43,598 bases of DNA from Enterobacter sp. (lineage in GTDB: Bacteria > Pseudomonadota > Gammaproteobacteria > Enterobacterales > Enterobacteriaceae), in the NCBI GenBank assembly GCA_022649305.1, contig JALCNW010000035.1, forward strand, positions 1 through 43,598. The letters run 5' to 3'. The notes under the pieces are model-generated. The model made no database searches. It worked only from the letters and a program-made list of their open reading frames with translations, and was not told where the DNA came from. This document shows positions 1-9,696 of this stretch, piece by piece; position 1 is the first letter of the stretch; each line of letters opens with the position of its first letter. The translations under genes and the position numbers were made by a program.

Positions 1-91
1 CCGTACACTCGAAGAAGAGGAGATTGCCGCTACCGTCGCCAAATGTGTAGAGGCATTAAAAGAGCGATTCCAGGCATCATTGAGGGATTGA
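1..91 (+). CDS. pheT: Phenylalanyl-tRNA synthetase beta subunit, 3' end only
   Basis: The first bases are an open frame (codons from base 2) ending in TGA at 89-91 and encoding about 29 residues that finish in [10 protein letters not shown]. This fits the C-terminal anticodon-binding (B8) domain end of PheT. Its position five bases before ihfA matches the conserved pheST-ihfA operon. PheT is the beta chain of the alpha2-beta2 enzyme that charges tRNA-Phe. Only the tail is present, so the call rests on synteny plus the short tail. Confidence 0.85.
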   Translation, partial: RTLEEEEIAATVAKCVEALKERFQASLRD

Positions 92-95
92 ACCT

Positions 96-395
96 ATGGC
101 GCTTACAAAAGCTGAAATGTCAGAATCTCTGTTTGATAAGCTTGGGCTTAGCAAACGGGATGCCAAAGAGCTGGTAGAGCTGTTTTTCGAAGAGATCCGT
201 CGTGCTCTGGAAAACGGTGAACAGGTAAAACTCTCCGGTTTTGGTAATTTTGATTTGCGTGACAAAAACCAACGTCCGGGCCGTAACCCGAAGACGGGGG
301 AAGATATTCCCATTACAGCACGCCGCGTGGTGACCTTCAGACCCGGTCAGAAGTTAAAAAGCCGTGTCGAAAACGCAACGCCCAAACCAGAGTAA
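96..395 (+). CDS. ihfA: Integration host factor subunit alpha
   Basis: This 99-residue protein begins [10 protein letters not shown] and has the length and sequence of IHF-alpha. IHF-alpha pairs with IHF-beta to bend DNA sharply at specific sites. The DNA-binding arm is visible around residues 60-75 ([14 protein letters not shown], with the proline that intercalates between base pairs). The gene starts four bases after the pheT stop, consistent with co-transcription, and a strong intrinsic terminator follows its stop. IHF commonly helps activate sigma-54 promoters, which is relevant to the fdhF-like promoter in this window. Confidence 0.98.
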   Translation: MALTKAEMSESLFDKLGLSKRDAKELVELFFEEIRRALENGEQVKLSGFGNFDLRDKNQRPGRNPKTGEDIPITARRVVTFRPGQKLKSRVENATPKPE

Positions 396-410
396 TCTGA
401 ACTAACTAAA

Positions 411-434
411 AAGGCCGCAATCGCGGCCTTTTTT
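411..434 (+). terminator. Intrinsic terminator after ihfA
   Basis: An 8-bp perfect stem (AAGGCCGC / GCGGCCTT) with a 4-nt loop is followed by a run of T. It lies 15 bases after the ihfA stop and should end the pheST-ihfA transcript before btuC. Confidence 0.9.
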
Positions 435-495
435 CTTTGCGCTCTGGCATACCCACCGTAAAATCAACTACATCTCTCATCCGAAAACGAAGACC

Positions 496-1485
496 ATGCC
501 TGATTTTTCCCGTCATCAACATCGTTCCGATCTGCGCTGGATGCTGTTACTCCTGTTGTCACTTTTCGCCGCCGTTGCGGTGAGCCTCTGCGCGGGCGAT
601 CGGTGGATTGGTCCCGAAAATTGGTTGAGTGAACAAGGCAAACTGTTCGTGTGGCAAATTCGACTGCCGCGCACGATGGCCGTGGTGCTGGTCGGGGCCT
701 CGTTGGCTCTGTGCGGCACCATGATGCAGGCGTTGTTTGAAAACCCACTCGCCGAGCCTGGGCTTCTCGGCGTCTCTAACGGCGCAGGCGTGGGTCTTAT
801 CGCGGCAGTGATGTTGGGGCAGGGCGAACTGTCGGTTTTAGGTGTTAGCATCAGTGCCATCGCTGGCGCATTGCTGATCACCGTTATATTGCTTCGTTTT
901 GCCCGCCGACATTTATCGACCAGCCGGTTGCTGCTGGCTGGCGTCGCGTTGGGGATTATCTGTAGCGCGCTCATGACGTGGGCAGTTTACTTCTCAACGT
1001 CTTTCGATCTGCGCCAGTTGATGTACTGGATGATGGGCGGTTTTGGCGGCGTCGACTGGCGACAAGGCTGGTTAATGGCGCTGCTCATTCCGACGATCCT
1101 ATGGGCTTGCCTACAGGCCAAACCATTAAACATGCTGGCCTTAGGCGAAACCTCCGCTCGCCAGTTAGGCCTATCCATAGCCTTCTGGCGCAACGTCCTG
1201 GTGATGGCGATTGGCTGGATGGTGGGCGTGAGCGTCGCGCTGGCCGGTGCAATCGGTTTTATCGGGCTTGTGATTCCGCATATGTTGCGACTGTGCGGCA
1301 TAACTGACCATCGTACATTATTACCTGCATCGGCAATTGCCGGAGCAGCGACCTTGCTCATTGCCGATATTATTGCTCGCCTGGCGCTCACCGCCGCTGA
1401 ACTGCCTATCGGGGTAGTTACCGCAACGCTCGGCGCGCCAGTCTTTATATGGCTACTATTAAGAGCGAGTAGCCAAAATAATTGA
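496..1485 (+). CDS. btuC: Vitamin B12 ABC transporter permease BtuC
   Basis: This 329-residue polytopic membrane protein closely matches E. coli BtuC (326 aa) of the FecCD permease family. Conserved stretches include [20 protein letters not shown] near residue 80, the GGFGGVDW region, and [10 protein letters not shown] in the loop that couples to the ATPase. Two BtuC and two BtuD subunits import cobalamin delivered by periplasmic BtuF. In E. coli btuC is followed within tens of bases by btuE and btuD. Here about 6.4 kb of foreign-looking DNA separates them. The ATG at 496 matches the expected N-terminus. Confidence 0.97.
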   Translation: MPDFSRHQHRSDLRWMLLLLLSLFAAVAVSLCAGDRWIGPENWLSEQGKLFVWQIRLPRTMAVVLVGASLALCGTMMQALFENPLAEPGLLGVSNGAGVGLIAAVMLGQGELSVLGVSISAIAGALLITVILLRFARRHLSTSRLLLAGVALGIICSALMTWAVYFSTSFDLRQLMYWMMGGFGGVDWRQGWLMALLIPTILWACLQAKPLNMLALGETSARQLGLSIAFWRNVLVMAIGWMVGVSVALAGAIGFIGLVIPHMLRLCGITDHRTLLPASAIAGAATLLIADIIARLALTAAELPIGVVTATLGAPVFIWLLLRASSQNN

Positions 1486-2739
1486 AATATATATAGATTC
1501 TATGTTTCTATCAGGGGCGTAGTGATTGTATCTCTTTATAGTTTTGGCGTTCGCGAGTGCCTGCAACTGTCACCGAAATGCGCTCAGGTTAAGCAACTTG
1601 TTGGTGGGCTCGGGTAGGAAGTGGATTATCGATAGTTACGTGTATGCAATTATGTCGCGACAACCATGCGTAAACATTTCTTCATAGTTATGCGCCGCGA
1701 TGGACAGCCCATCGTCTGGCCGGACGCAACTCACAGTGACTCGGAGTAACGAGCGCTTTATCATGGATCATTGGACACCGTTTATCGCTCGCCAGTATCG
1801 GGTACAGAGCTGGGTAACCCGGTAAGCACTGTAACGGCCAGGCCAGAGGCAACAACTTCGCGACGATTTGCACTGTCCTTGCTCTTGGGATTAGACGACT
1901 ACAGAACGCAACGTGGGAGTGCTGCGCTTAAGTTTTTTTGAGCTCGAACGATTGCCTAACGGTGACTGGGTGTCGATATTCGAGTATATGTTCACTGAGA
2001 CTAAAGATAAATACTGGGTTGAGGGCTACAGCATAGTGGCGAACTGCTCAATTAGTAATTTATCGGTGAGACTTAGATAATTGCAGGCAAAATGTATGGA
2101 AGCAAACAGTTTGTATAGTTTCCGATACTCATTGCTGTAATATAACGCCACACGATTTGAAGCGCGTCGGGACGGGTTGTTTATGCATTTCTCACGTAGC
2201 GCTGCAACATTGGACTTACATGCAGCAATGGCTACCCAACCTGATATTTATATCAGCAACAGCATATTTGATAGGATTTCAGCTGCAGTCGATCTGATAG
2301 GAGCAACGGCTAAAATTTACTTTAGGAATGTTATAGTTCCTATACTTCAGGGCTAATATCCATTTTGTTCGAGTGCTGATAGACGCTTTCTCAGTGGCGA
2401 TGTTGATATCAATGGACTAAATACTCAGGAAATATCAAATAGTGGAACAATTAGATAGGTTGGGAGTATATATAACAATATATGCGAATTTTCTAATGCA
2501 TCTCTTTCTTGTAGTGTTGATATGGTTACAGTGTAAAACAAAATCTGGAAACGCCACTTACATAGGATCAACCCATACAAATACTATTTAATCAGTTTTA
2601 CCTTGGCCCGTTTACAGGCCAGGGTAAAGGCTCCGTATGACTTATCAAATAAATCTTATCGTAACGGATTGAAACTTAAGATAATAAAGTGTTCATGGGT
2701 GAAAGTCATTCTGAAAAATTGATGCATCATTGTAGGTAG
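1486..2739. other. Degenerate AT-rich stretch, left end of the btuC-btuE island
   Basis: No convincing intact gene was found in these 1.25 kb. Several short open stretches look like remnants. One frame from 1913 to 2080 (55 codons, ending in SNLSVRLR) reads like globular protein. Another from 2183 to 2356 (57 codons from an ATG, ending in VIVPILQG) does too. Neither has a clear ribosome site and I recognise no family. An imperfect 12-bp inverted repeat sits at 2597-2628. The base composition is lower in GC than btuC. Decayed phage or island genes are the simplest reading, but this is inference. Confidence 0.5.
2597..2628. repeat. Inverted repeat upstream of the acyltransferase gene
   Basis: Arms TTTACCTTGGCC and GGCCAGGGTAAA pair over 12 positions with one G-T mismatch, around an 8-nt loop. 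Neither strand has a U-run after the stem, so it is not a classical terminator. It could be a leftover terminator or a protein site. Confidence 0.5.
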
Positions 2740-3999
2740 ATGCGATACAATCAAAACACTATTTACTTTGCAAAAACAGACAAAAGCATGGAAATTTCGG
2801 TTTATAGTTTAGCGGCAATTCTCACATTACCAGTTATAATAATGGGTTTAGTTTATGTCTTGAGTCCATCCTTTATCAAAGCATCTTTAGATAATGACCC
2901 TGGTAAATATTCGATGATAGAACCTTTACGTGGGGTTGCTGCATTGATTGTGGTTATACATCACAGTTTTTTTTCATATAATTTGACTTACCATGAGCAT
3001 TGGAAGCCTATAAATTCTGCGGTAATTGATCTTCCGCAGCAAGTGATAAATATAATTTCTTCTCTCGGCGGAATGGGGGTTATATTTTTCTTTATGATTA
3101 CTGGATTCTTGTTTACAGATAAAGCATTAACCTCAGAAGGAAGAGTAGATTTCAAAAAATTCTACATTGGTCGATTCTTTCGGATAGTACCTGCGTATTT
3201 ATTTTTAATCGTCCTTGTAATATTTATAGTTATCGTGACAGGCTTTAGAGAATACGGAGCTTTATCGGATTATGTATCAGTCCTGGCATCGTGGCTTTCA
3301 ATGGGAATGACAAAGCCGTACACAATATCATCAAGAATAGATAATTATTTAATTGTTGCTGGTGTATTATGGACGCTTGGCGTTGAATGGAAGTTCTATT
3401 TTCTATATCCACTTTTATGTCAGTTTGCTAAAGTTAAAGTTGCTTTAATATCACTTATTTCAATATTGTTACTGGTTTGCATTTTGATGTTAACGAACTT
3501 CTTTGAGGGGATTAATGGAGGTATTTTCCTTAGTTTTATTACTGGGGGGATTTCAGCAGTAATAATAAAAATTAATAATGGTAGGTTTAATTATCTATTG
3601 AGGGGGAGTGCTTTGCCATTGATAGGATTAATCGCTTGCGGATCTGCATTGTGGAGTGGATATGATGTATATTCTATCTATTCAATATTTGGCATGTTTA
3701 TTATATTTATATCAATAATCAATGGTTCGTCTATTTTTGGTCTTCTACGATTGAGTCCAATTAGATGGTTGGGTGCAATTAGTTATTCTTTATATTTATC
3801 ACATGGTGTTTTTTTGTTTGTCTTTAACAAAGTAGTGCTTAATGGTAGCGGGTATTTCATTCCGGCTATATTTGCAATATTTTCTGCAATTGTATTTAGC
3901 GTTATTTCATATTGTTATGTTGAATGTCGTGGTATTTCGTTTGGGCGAAAATTATCAAATGGAACTCCAATAAATTCCAGTGGTCTGACCACGGTATAA
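2740..3999 (+). CDS. Membrane O-acyltransferase, acyltransferase-3 (OafA/YrhL) family
   Basis: The 419-residue hydrophobic protein shows the acyltransferase-3 signature. IEPLRGVAALIVVIHHSFF near residue 60 has the conserved arginine and catalytic-type histidine. FFMITGFLFT, GRFFRIVPAYLF, LWTLGVEWKFYFLYP and RWLGAISYSLYLSHG follow in the usual order. About ten membrane helices are expected. Relatives move acetyl groups onto O-antigen or other surface sugars. Its place beside a gtr cassette suggests O-antigen acetylation, but the acceptor is not known. Met-17 (base 2788) is an alternative start, and neither start has a strong ribosome site. Base composition is clearly AT-rich, as in the gtr genes. 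Confidence 0.85.
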   Translation: MRYNQNTIYFAKTDKSMEISVYSLAAILTLPVIIMGLVYVLSPSFIKASLDNDPGKYSMIEPLRGVAALIVVIHHSFFSYNLTYHEHWKPINSAVIDLPQQVINIISSLGGMGVIFFFMITGFLFTDKALTSEGRVDFKKFYIGRFFRIVPAYLFLIVLVIFIVIVTGFREYGALSDYVSVLASWLSMGMTKPYTISSRIDNYLIVAGVLWTLGVEWKFYFLYPLLCQFAKVKVALISLISILLLVCILMLTNFFEGINGGIFLSFITGGISAVIIKINNGRFNYLLRGSALPLIGLIACGSALWSGYDVYSIYSIFGMFIIFISIINGSSIFGLLRLSPIRWLGAISYSLYLSHGVFLFVFNKVVLNGSGYFIPAIFAIFSAIVFSVISYCYVECRGISFGRKLSNGTPINSSGLTTV

Positions 4000-4048
4000 C
4001 ATTCCTTAACACAGTCTTTGGTATGATAGGTAACTAAAGACGATCAAT

Positions 4049-4091
4049 AATGACAGAAACCTGCAGGATTTGGTTGGAGGCTTCTGTCATT
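4049..4091. repeat. Inverted repeat after the acyltransferase gene
   Basis: AATGACAGAA (4049-4058) and TTCTGTCATT (4082-4091) form a perfect 10-bp stem with a 23-nt loop, 50 bases past the acyltransferase stop. There is no U-run. It may stabilise the 3' end of that transcript. Confidence 0.55.
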
Positions 4092-4532
4092 GAAGTGTAT
4101 TAACCTATCAAATATGGATGAGCCATGTTTTGATGCTTGCTGGATATTCTCTGCAACTACATGAGTAACGCAAGGAAATCATCAATATAATAGTGCGGAG
4201 CCAACTGCAAAGGTCTAGGAATAATTAGGTTAGATCAATCATGACTTCCTGTTGATAATGTAAGCGCTCTATAATGTTCACTGTCGTTAGGGTGTTCCAA
4301 AACAATATAGTGGTATATAAGCAAACCTAGTGTAAATATCAATTAATTACGCCAACGAGATTGAAATTGCAAAAATGTGAAGCATTAACTGGTCGTTACT
4401 TAAAAGCTATCATTTTTTACTAACTGATACCTTAAACGTTTATTTTGGAGTGAGGCAAGGTTGTTTTTTATTAAAATAATGGGTGGTGTACTTGTTATTA
4501 TAGGTTTATCTACGGCTAATGCTTTTAAATGC

Positions 4533-4555
4533 AAGCGCCCCAGAGGGGCGCTTTT
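4533..4555. terminator. Hairpin terminator between convergent transcripts
   Basis: AAGCGCCCC and GGGGCGCTT form a 9-bp stem with a 3-nt loop. On the plus strand it is followed by TTTTATTAT. On the minus strand it sits four bases past the gtrC-like stop, with a weaker T-rich tail. It probably ends transcripts from both sides. Confidence 0.75.
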
Positions 4556-4556
4556 A

Positions 4557-6038
4557 TTATAAAGGGACACCATATTTGAGATTCATATTTCTGTCAGGCT
4601 GGATTTTTATCTCAATATTTCGGGGGATTAACCCATTAGATTTTAGCGTTTCTGATATGGCCTTTCCTCTAGTTACCGGGAAAGGCCAGTTATCATTATT
4701 GTCTCCCTTTGGAACATGGAGAATCATGGTTCTTTGGTTTTCTTGAGAGGCTTTCTGAACCTGTTCGATCATATCTTGACCAACAGCGTAAGCAACAGAG
4801 AAGGGAACGTTGCCGTTATGGGATTCGCGCAAAGAATGTGATTGGTCTGTAGCTTTATTTACTAAACAAAGAAGCACAATAGGGGCGATGTAGTTGGCTG
4901 CTTTAAATCGATCTAAAATGTAGCCAATTCCTATGCTAGCGGCGACTATCAGATACATGAAGGTGCCCCACATGGCTACCGGGCGTGTAGCATAGTTAGC
5001 GCTAGCTTTTGCGCATACCAATATAAGCGCAATTGTAGTTATGATACCTGTTACTATGCATGACCAGAAAACATATCTTTTACTGCTCGATGGATCATTT
5101 GATTGTTTGTAAAGTAAGAATACAACACCGCAAACTATGCCTACTGCTAACACTACGAAAAACGTACGATCAGTGAGTTTAAGCAGAGAGTAAAAGGCAT
5201 TCACTGTACCTGCAATATCAAGATGGTCCTTAGACATCCGGTCCGCTCTTCCACCGTTCATCTCAAACAAAGCTGAAATAACCCACATAATCAATGTCAC
5301 AAGATGAAATGGATATGACTTTATAGTTTCAATAACATTGAATTTATTTTTGACGAAACTGAAAAGCATTACTACACCACACAGCACGGCCAGAATAACG
5401 CTTGCGAAGATGTTAGAGAATACACACAAGTAAATAGTGAATATTAATATCCCTGATGAAATAGCGCTTTCTTTAAAGGAATGACTTAAATCATCAGCTT
5501 TACGCATAATGTAAAGAGCAAGGGAACTGTTGATTAATGCAGGAATGATGTAGTGATAATAGCAAGTCAGATTCTGCTCCCATAGCAAGTATGGGCTGTG
5601 GTTATTGTTTAGCGTCCTGAAAAGTCCAAATAGGCACAAAAGGTAAAAAACAACCAGAACTGAACTGGTGTATGTGGATAGACCGGCTGTTTCTCGCATC
5701 AGTAAATAGAACTGATAAAGGAAAATCGCTACCAGGCATGCGATTAAAACCGCTGTTAAATATGCAATTGATTCTAGAAAGGTAAAGCCAAGTGGCATAA
5801 CAATAGATGATGCTATGTTACCAAAAAGTGGGAAGGACAATTCTGGAACAACCTTGATTGGGTTGAAACCTCCCCACTGAGGATATGCTTGCCTACCGGA
5901 AGATAGGTTAATCCATTCATCACCTGAGATGATAGTCACGGGATGGATAACCATAAAAAACACCGCTACCACAGCAAAAATAAATGTGAACAGAATCCAC
6001 TTGATGGACTTTTCATTTTTTAAATATTGATTAATCAT
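4557..6038 (-). CDS. GtrC-type O-antigen glucosyltransferase, serotype-specific
   Basis: This 493-residue protein has about ten hydrophobic segments, starting with WILFTFIFAVVAVFFMVIHP near residue 15, then a hydrophilic C-terminal tail. It is the third gene of a gtrA-gtrB-X cassette. In phage and island gtr clusters of Salmonella and Shigella, the third gene encodes the membrane glucosyltransferase that takes glucose from undecaprenyl phosphate and adds it to the O-antigen. This protein is the variable part that fixes linkage and acceptor. I cannot name the specificity. Its ATG overlaps the gtrB stop in TAATG, so translation is probably coupled. Role is inferred from topology, size and context. 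Confidence 0.8.
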   Translation of the reverse strand: MINQYLKNEKSIKWILFTFIFAVVAVFFMVIHPVTIISGDEWINLSSGRQAYPQWGGFNPIKVVPELSFPLFGNIASSIVMPLGFTFLESIAYLTAVLIACLVAIFLYQFYLLMRETAGLSTYTSSVLVVFYLLCLFGLFRTLNNNHSPYLLWEQNLTCYYHYIIPALINSSLALYIMRKADDLSHSFKESAISSGILIFTIYLCVFSNIFASVILAVLCGVVMLFSFVKNKFNVIETIKSYPFHLVTLIMWVISALFEMNGGRADRMSKDHLDIAGTVNAFYSLLKLTDRTFFVVLAVGIVCGVVFLLYKQSNDPSSSKRYVFWSCIVTGIITTIALILVCAKASANYATRPVAMWGTFMYLIVAASIGIGYILDRFKAANYIAPIVLLCLVNKATDQSHSLRESHNGNVPFSVAYAVGQDMIEQVQKASQENQRTMILHVPKGDNNDNWPFPVTRGKAISETLKSNGLIPRNIEIKIQPDRNMNLKYGVPL

Positions 6039-6976
6039 TATCCCTTCTTCCCATTTCCCTTGCGAGTATTTTTAATTATGTAACGAGGCCTTCCTTTTAC
6101 TTCAAAGTAAATCCTGCCTATGTATTCACCAAGCACACCAATGCCAATTAACTGTACCCCGCCAAGGAAAAGTATTGATACCAAAATAGAAGTGTAACCT
6201 CGAACAGGGTTGCCAAATGCAAGAGTATCGACAATCATCCATGCTCCATAGATAAAGGCTGCTCCTGCCACTAGTAACCCTATGTAGGTCCACATACGCA
6301 GAGGAAATGTGGAGAAACTAGTTATCCCCTCCAGCGCAAGATTCCATAGTTTCCAGCCATTGAATTTTGAATCGCCAGCGACACGTTCTGCACGCGCATA
6401 ATCAACAACATCAGTACGTCCACCAACCCAGCTCAACACTCCTTTCATAAACAGGTTGCGCTCAGGCATGAGCTTGATGTTTTCGACAACATCGCGAGAC
6501 ATCAGACGGAAGTCACCCACATTTTCTTCAATTTTGGGATTGCTGATTTTGTTGTGCAGCTTGTAGAACCATTCAGCTGTTTTGCGCTTAAGCCTGCCAT
6601 CGGTAGAGCGGTCAGTTCTCTTTGCAAGCACCATTTCAGCCCCAGCTTGCCATTTCTCTATTAAGTGAGGGATGACTTCGATAGGGTCCTGCAGATCAAC
6701 ATCAATTGGGATAACAGCTTCACCGGTAGCGTGGTCTAGTCCGGCGAACAGCGCAGGCTCTTTGCCAAAGTTTCTGGTGAATGACAGCGGCATAACAAGC
6801 GGGTCAGCAATCGCAAGCGCGTTTATAATTGATTCTGTCGCGTCAATGCTACCGTCATTAATGAAGACTATCTCGACTTCATGCTGCTCAAGCCCTTCAA
6901 ATTCCCGTACGGTTTTATAGAAGATTGGAATTGCTTCCTCTTCATTAAATACCGGAACAACGAGAGAAATTCTCAT
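6038..6976 (-). CDS. gtrB: Bactoprenol glucosyl transferase GtrB
   Basis: This 312-residue protein has an N-terminal GT-A (family 2) domain. [17 protein letters not shown] lies at residues 3-19, [10 protein letters not shown] near 38, and the metal-binding DVDLQDP near 93. Two C-terminal membrane helices follow at roughly 230-290. GtrB transfers glucose from UDP-glucose to undecaprenyl phosphate on the cytoplasmic face. GtrA and the third protein then use the lipid-linked glucose. The start overlaps the gtrA stop as ATGA. The gene is less AT-rich than the third gene, as is usual for the conserved part of gtr cassettes. Confidence 0.93.
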   Translation of the reverse strand: MRISLVVPVFNEEEAIPIFYKTVREFEGLEQHEVEIVFINDGSIDATESIINALAIADPLVMPLSFTRNFGKEPALFAGLDHATGEAVIPIDVDLQDPIEVIPHLIEKWQAGAEMVLAKRTDRSTDGRLKRKTAEWFYKLHNKISNPKIEENVGDFRLMSRDVVENIKLMPERNLFMKGVLSWVGGRTDVVDYARAERVAGDSKFNGWKLWNLALEGITSFSTFPLRMWTYIGLLVAGAAFIYGAWMIVDTLAFGNPVRGYTSILVSILFLGGVQLIGIGVLGEYIGRIYFEVKGRPRYIIKNTRKGNGKKG

Positions 6977-7335
6977 TTCGCATCCCTGAATACAATGAAT
7001 TTTGAGTATATAAATCCGGCGACCAAGCTGAAGCCGGAGAACGCTATAAGGGTTACAACAGGAGGCGCACCGATAGCATCAGCGATGTATCCGGTTAACC
7101 CAGCCATGATTCCCATGAAAGCGACGAATGCGATATAGCGCCCTGAAGTAGCCTGCGATTTAAACGTCCATTTTGCATTAGCAAAAAAACTAAAAGTTAC
7201 TGCTATGCAGAACGCGATGACATTTGCAATGGCCTGTGTAGCACTGAAGAAATGCAGAAGTATTCCAAAACACACCCAGTGTAGGGCCGTGTTGATAACA
7301 CCAACTGAAACGTAACGAGTAAATAACTTTAACAT
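6973..7335 (-). CDS. gtrA: Bactoprenol-linked glucose flippase GtrA
   Basis: The 120-residue protein has four predicted membrane helices and the GtrA family opening ([17 protein letters not shown]). GtrA proteins are thought to flip undecaprenyl-phosphate-glucose to the periplasmic face for the glucosyltransferase. It is the first gene of the cassette and is transcribed away from btuE. The upstream region carries three GATC sites, which matters because many gtr operons are phase-variable through Dam methylation. Confidence 0.92.
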   Translation of the reverse strand: MLKLFTRYVSVGVINTALHWVCFGILLHFFSATQAIANVIAFCIAVTFSFFANAKWTFKSQATSGRYIAFVAFMGIMAGLTGYIADAIGAPPVVTLIAFSGFSLVAGFIYSKFIVFRDAK

Positions 7336-7851
7336 TATAAAAATCAGTGAATTCAGAAAAGTCTGAAGTTTAGCACCCGATAGTTACTTGATCGACCCTT
7401 ATGATTGACGGCTCTATACGTATATAAAGTTATTGTTATAAGGTCATCATAGGATCACCTGGCCCCACAGCAGACGATCAGGCTTGACGACTGGCAGCCA
7501 TCAACGATGTGACTTTCATAATAAAGATGATGCAAAGAATAATGGCGCGTTGGAATGGTAATTTTTAATGTTGTAAACCTACCAGGATTGGTGGTGTTAA
7601 GCATTCTGGTTTGTGCTCCGATGTGGCTTAAAGCAGAGATGTTTGGCGGCAAATTGGCATTGGGGGCATCAAAAGGGGCATGATATTCTCCGTTGCTCTC
7701 TTTCATTTGCCGTTGAGTCAAAAGCTAATCCATTGGTTTTAATGTAATGTTATGATTAGTAAAAGATTTGTTAAAAGGCCCGTTTATCGAGCTACTATTA
7801 AGGGCCGGACATTAAGATCCGCTCAACCGTAAGACAAACTAAGGGGAAGCT
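7336..7851. other. Divergent control region between gtrA and btuE, with three GATC sites
   Basis: This 516-bp region separates the gtr cassette (-) from btuED (+), so promoters for both should lie here. GATC sites occur at 7390-7393, 7453-7456 and 7476-7479, upstream of gtrA. Salmonella gtr operons with Dam/OxyR phase variation have GATC pairs in this position, but I cannot assign OxyR half-sites. A short minus-strand frame, 7455-7721, starts TTG (or ATG at 7706) and could encode up to 88 residues (QMKESNGEYHAPFDA near the start). I recognise no family and rate it doubtful. Confidence 0.5.
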
Positions 7852-8403
7852 ATGCAATCCGAAATCCTGAAAACCGAAGTGACAACCATCGACGGTAAGC
7901 AAACTACGCTGGAAGGCTACGAAGGTAAGGTCCTGCTGGTGGTTAACGTGGCATCCAAGTGCGGGCTGACGTCACATTATGAGCAGTTAGAAAACATTCA
8001 GAAGGCCTGGGAGAATGATGGACTGGTTGTGCTGGGATTCCCGTGCAATCAGTTCCTGGGTCAGGAGCCGGGTAGTGAAGAGGAGATTAAAACCTTCTGT
8101 AGCACCACCTATGGTGTGACATTCCCCCTGTTCAGTAAAATTGATGTGAACGGCGAGAACCGTCACCCGCTTTACAAAAAACTGATCGCTGCTGCACCCA
8201 CTGCGGTCGCCCCTGAGAGCAGTGGTTTTTATGAACGCCTGGCCAGCAAAGGTCGCGCGCCGCTCTATCCGGACGATATCCTGTGGAATTTCGAAAAATT
8301 CCTGATTGGTCGTGATGGTCAGGTCGTCCAACGCTTTTCTCCAGACATGACTCCAGAAGACCCGTTCGTCATGGAAGCCATTAAGCTGGCGCTGGCGAAG
8401 TAA
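7852..8403 (+). CDS. btuE: Thioredoxin/glutathione peroxidase BtuE
   Basis: The 183-residue protein has exactly the E. coli BtuE length and the glutathione-peroxidase fold motifs. NVASKCGLT carries the peroxidatic cysteine at residue 37, followed by [14 protein letters not shown] and [12 protein letters not shown]. It is a Cys-type, not Sec-type, peroxidase that reduces peroxides, probably with thioredoxin. It lies in the B12 operon but is not needed for B12 transport in E. coli. A good ribosome site (AAGGGGAAGC) precedes the ATG. Its stop overlaps the btuD start in TAATG. Confidence 0.96.
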   Translation: MQSEILKTEVTTIDGKQTTLEGYEGKVLLVVNVASKCGLTSHYEQLENIQKAWENDGLVVLGFPCNQFLGQEPGSEEEIKTFCSTTYGVTFPLFSKIDVNGENRHPLYKKLIAAAPTAVAPESSGFYERLASKGRAPLYPDDILWNFEKFLIGRDGQVVQRFSPDMTPEDPFVMEAIKLALAK

Positions 8404-9158
8404 TGACCATGCTGATGCAGCTGACAGCGGTTGCTGAAAAAGGCCGACTGGAAGCCATTACTGCGCAGGTGAACACAGGTGAGATTCTGCATCTGGTAGG
8501 GCCCAACGGCGCGGGTAAAAGCACGTTGTTGGCCCGTATGGCGGGGTTGACGACAGGCGAGGGTGAAATCCTGCTGGAGGGTCGCTCGCTCCGTGAGTGG
8601 CCTTCTGTATCGCTTGCACACCGGCGCAGTTATCTGGTTCAGCAGCAAGTCCCGCCGTTTGCCATGCCGGTCTGGCATTATCTGACGTTGCATCAGCATG
8701 ATAAAGGGCAGTCTTCTTTGCTTGAGGATGTCACTGGCGCGCTAGGTCTGGAAGATAAACTGGCGCGCGGTGCGAATCAGCTCTCTGGTGGCGAGTGGCA
8801 GCGCGTGCGGCTCGCCGCGGTCATTTTACAAATCCATCCTGCCGGTAATCCTCATGGACGTCTGTTGCTGCTGGACGAGCCAACCAGCGGCCTGGATGTT
8901 GCCCAGCAAGCCGCTCTGGATAAAATTCTGAGCGACCTCTCCCGCAAAGGCATTGCCGTGGTGATGAGTAGCCATGATTTAAACCACACGCTTCGTCGTG
9001 CTCATCGAGTCTGGCTCTTAGCGCGGGGGAGACTACTCGCGAGCGGTGCGCGAGACGACGTGCTGACGCCACCCAATCTCGCCTGCGCCTATGGAATGGC
9101 CTTTCGCCGACTGGATATCGAAGGTCATAGAATGTTGATTTCTACTGCCCAGGAATAA
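8403..9158 (+). CDS. btuD: Vitamin B12 ABC transporter ATP-binding protein BtuD
   Basis: This 251-residue ABC ATPase has Walker [10 protein letters not shown] near residue 34, signature LSGGEWQR near 126, and Walker B LLLLDEP near 154, then an H-loop histidine in SSHDLNH. It closely matches E. coli BtuD (249 aa) and works with BtuC to power cobalamin import. The start overlaps the btuE stop by one base. Because btuC lies on the far side of the 6.4-kb island, BtuD must now be made from a transcript starting near btuE, or by very long read-through. Confidence 0.96.
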   Translation: MTMLMQLTAVAEKGRLEAITAQVNTGEILHLVGPNGAGKSTLLARMAGLTTGEGEILLEGRSLREWPSVSLAHRRSYLVQQQVPPFAMPVWHYLTLHQHDKGQSSLLEDVTGALGLEDKLARGANQLSGGEWQRVRLAAVILQIHPAGNPHGRLLLLDEPTSGLDVAQQAALDKILSDLSRKGIAVVMSSHDLNHTLRRAHRVWLLARGRLLASGARDDVLTPPNLACAYGMAFRRLDIEGHRMLISTAQE

Positions 9159-9231
9159 CCGTTTCTTGCAAGCTTGCGTAATCACAGGCTAAATTACGGA
9201 AAGGATATAAAAAGCAGAGGATTCGTCTGAA

Positions 9232-9696
9232 ATGCGATTCTGGTTACTACTGGTGGGCATGCTTACTCTTGCAGGATGCAGCAGCCATCGAGCGCCGCCG
9301 CCAAACCCACGGCTATCTGATTCAATTACCGTTATTGCTAACCTCAACGATCAGTTGCGGAACTGGCGCGGTACGCCGTATCGCTATGGTGGTATGAGCC
9401 GTGGCGGTGTGGATTGTTCCGGCTTTGTGCTGATGACGTTCCGCGACAAGTTCGATCTGCAACTTCCGCGTGAAACACGTAAGCAGGCAGAACTCGGTAC
9501 CGAAATAGATAAAGACGATTTACTCCCCGGCGATTTAGTGTTTTTCAAAACAGGATCGGGTGAAAGCGGTCTGCATGTCGGCATTTATGACACCGATAAT
9601 CAGTTTATTCACGCTTCTACGAGTCGTGGCGTGATGCGTTCATCGCTGGATAACGTCTACTGGCGAAAAAATTTCTGGCAGGCTCGCCGTATATAA
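9232..9696 (+). CDS. nlpC: NlpC/P60 family lipoprotein
   Basis: The 154-residue protein matches E. coli NlpC in length and sequence. The signal peptide ends in the lipobox LTLAGC (Cys-16). The NlpC/P60 domain follows with catalytic Cys-62 in GVDCSGFV and the histidine in LHVGIYD. The family cuts peptide stems of peptidoglycan. An ATAAAAAGCAGAGG stretch lies a little upstream, and the ATG is the only sensible start for the signal peptide. Confidence 0.95.
   Translation: MRFWLLLVGMLTLAGCSSHRAPPPNPRLSDSITVIANLNDQLRNWRGTPYRYGGMSRGGVDCSGFVLMTFRDKFDLQLPRETRKQAELGTEIDKDDLLPGDLVFFKTGSGESGLHVGIYDTDNQFIHASTSRGVMRSSLDNVYWRKNFWQARRI

Larger units (their letters stand above)
4000..4556. other. Intergenic stretch between acyltransferase and gtr cassette
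   Basis: No gene was seen in this 557-bp AT-rich stretch. It contains a 10-bp perfect stem at 4049-4091 just after the acyltransferase gene and a GC-rich hairpin terminator at 4533-4555 at the convergent end of the gtr cassette. Confidence 0.6.

Noticed and set aside
4049..4091. Inverted repeat as ends of a tiny mobile element
   Set aside because: The whole unit is 43 bases, there are no target duplications, and only one copy is present. An mRNA stem-loop is simpler.
4519..4746. Plus-strand frame of 75 codons over the gtrC-like 3' end
   Set aside because: It overlaps the terminator hairpin and lies antisense to a well-supported gene.
7455..7721. 88-residue minus-strand frame upstream of gtrA
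   Set aside because: It starts at TTG or an internal ATG without a clear ribosome site, has no recognised family and lies in the probable gtr/btuE promoter region. It is kept only as a note.
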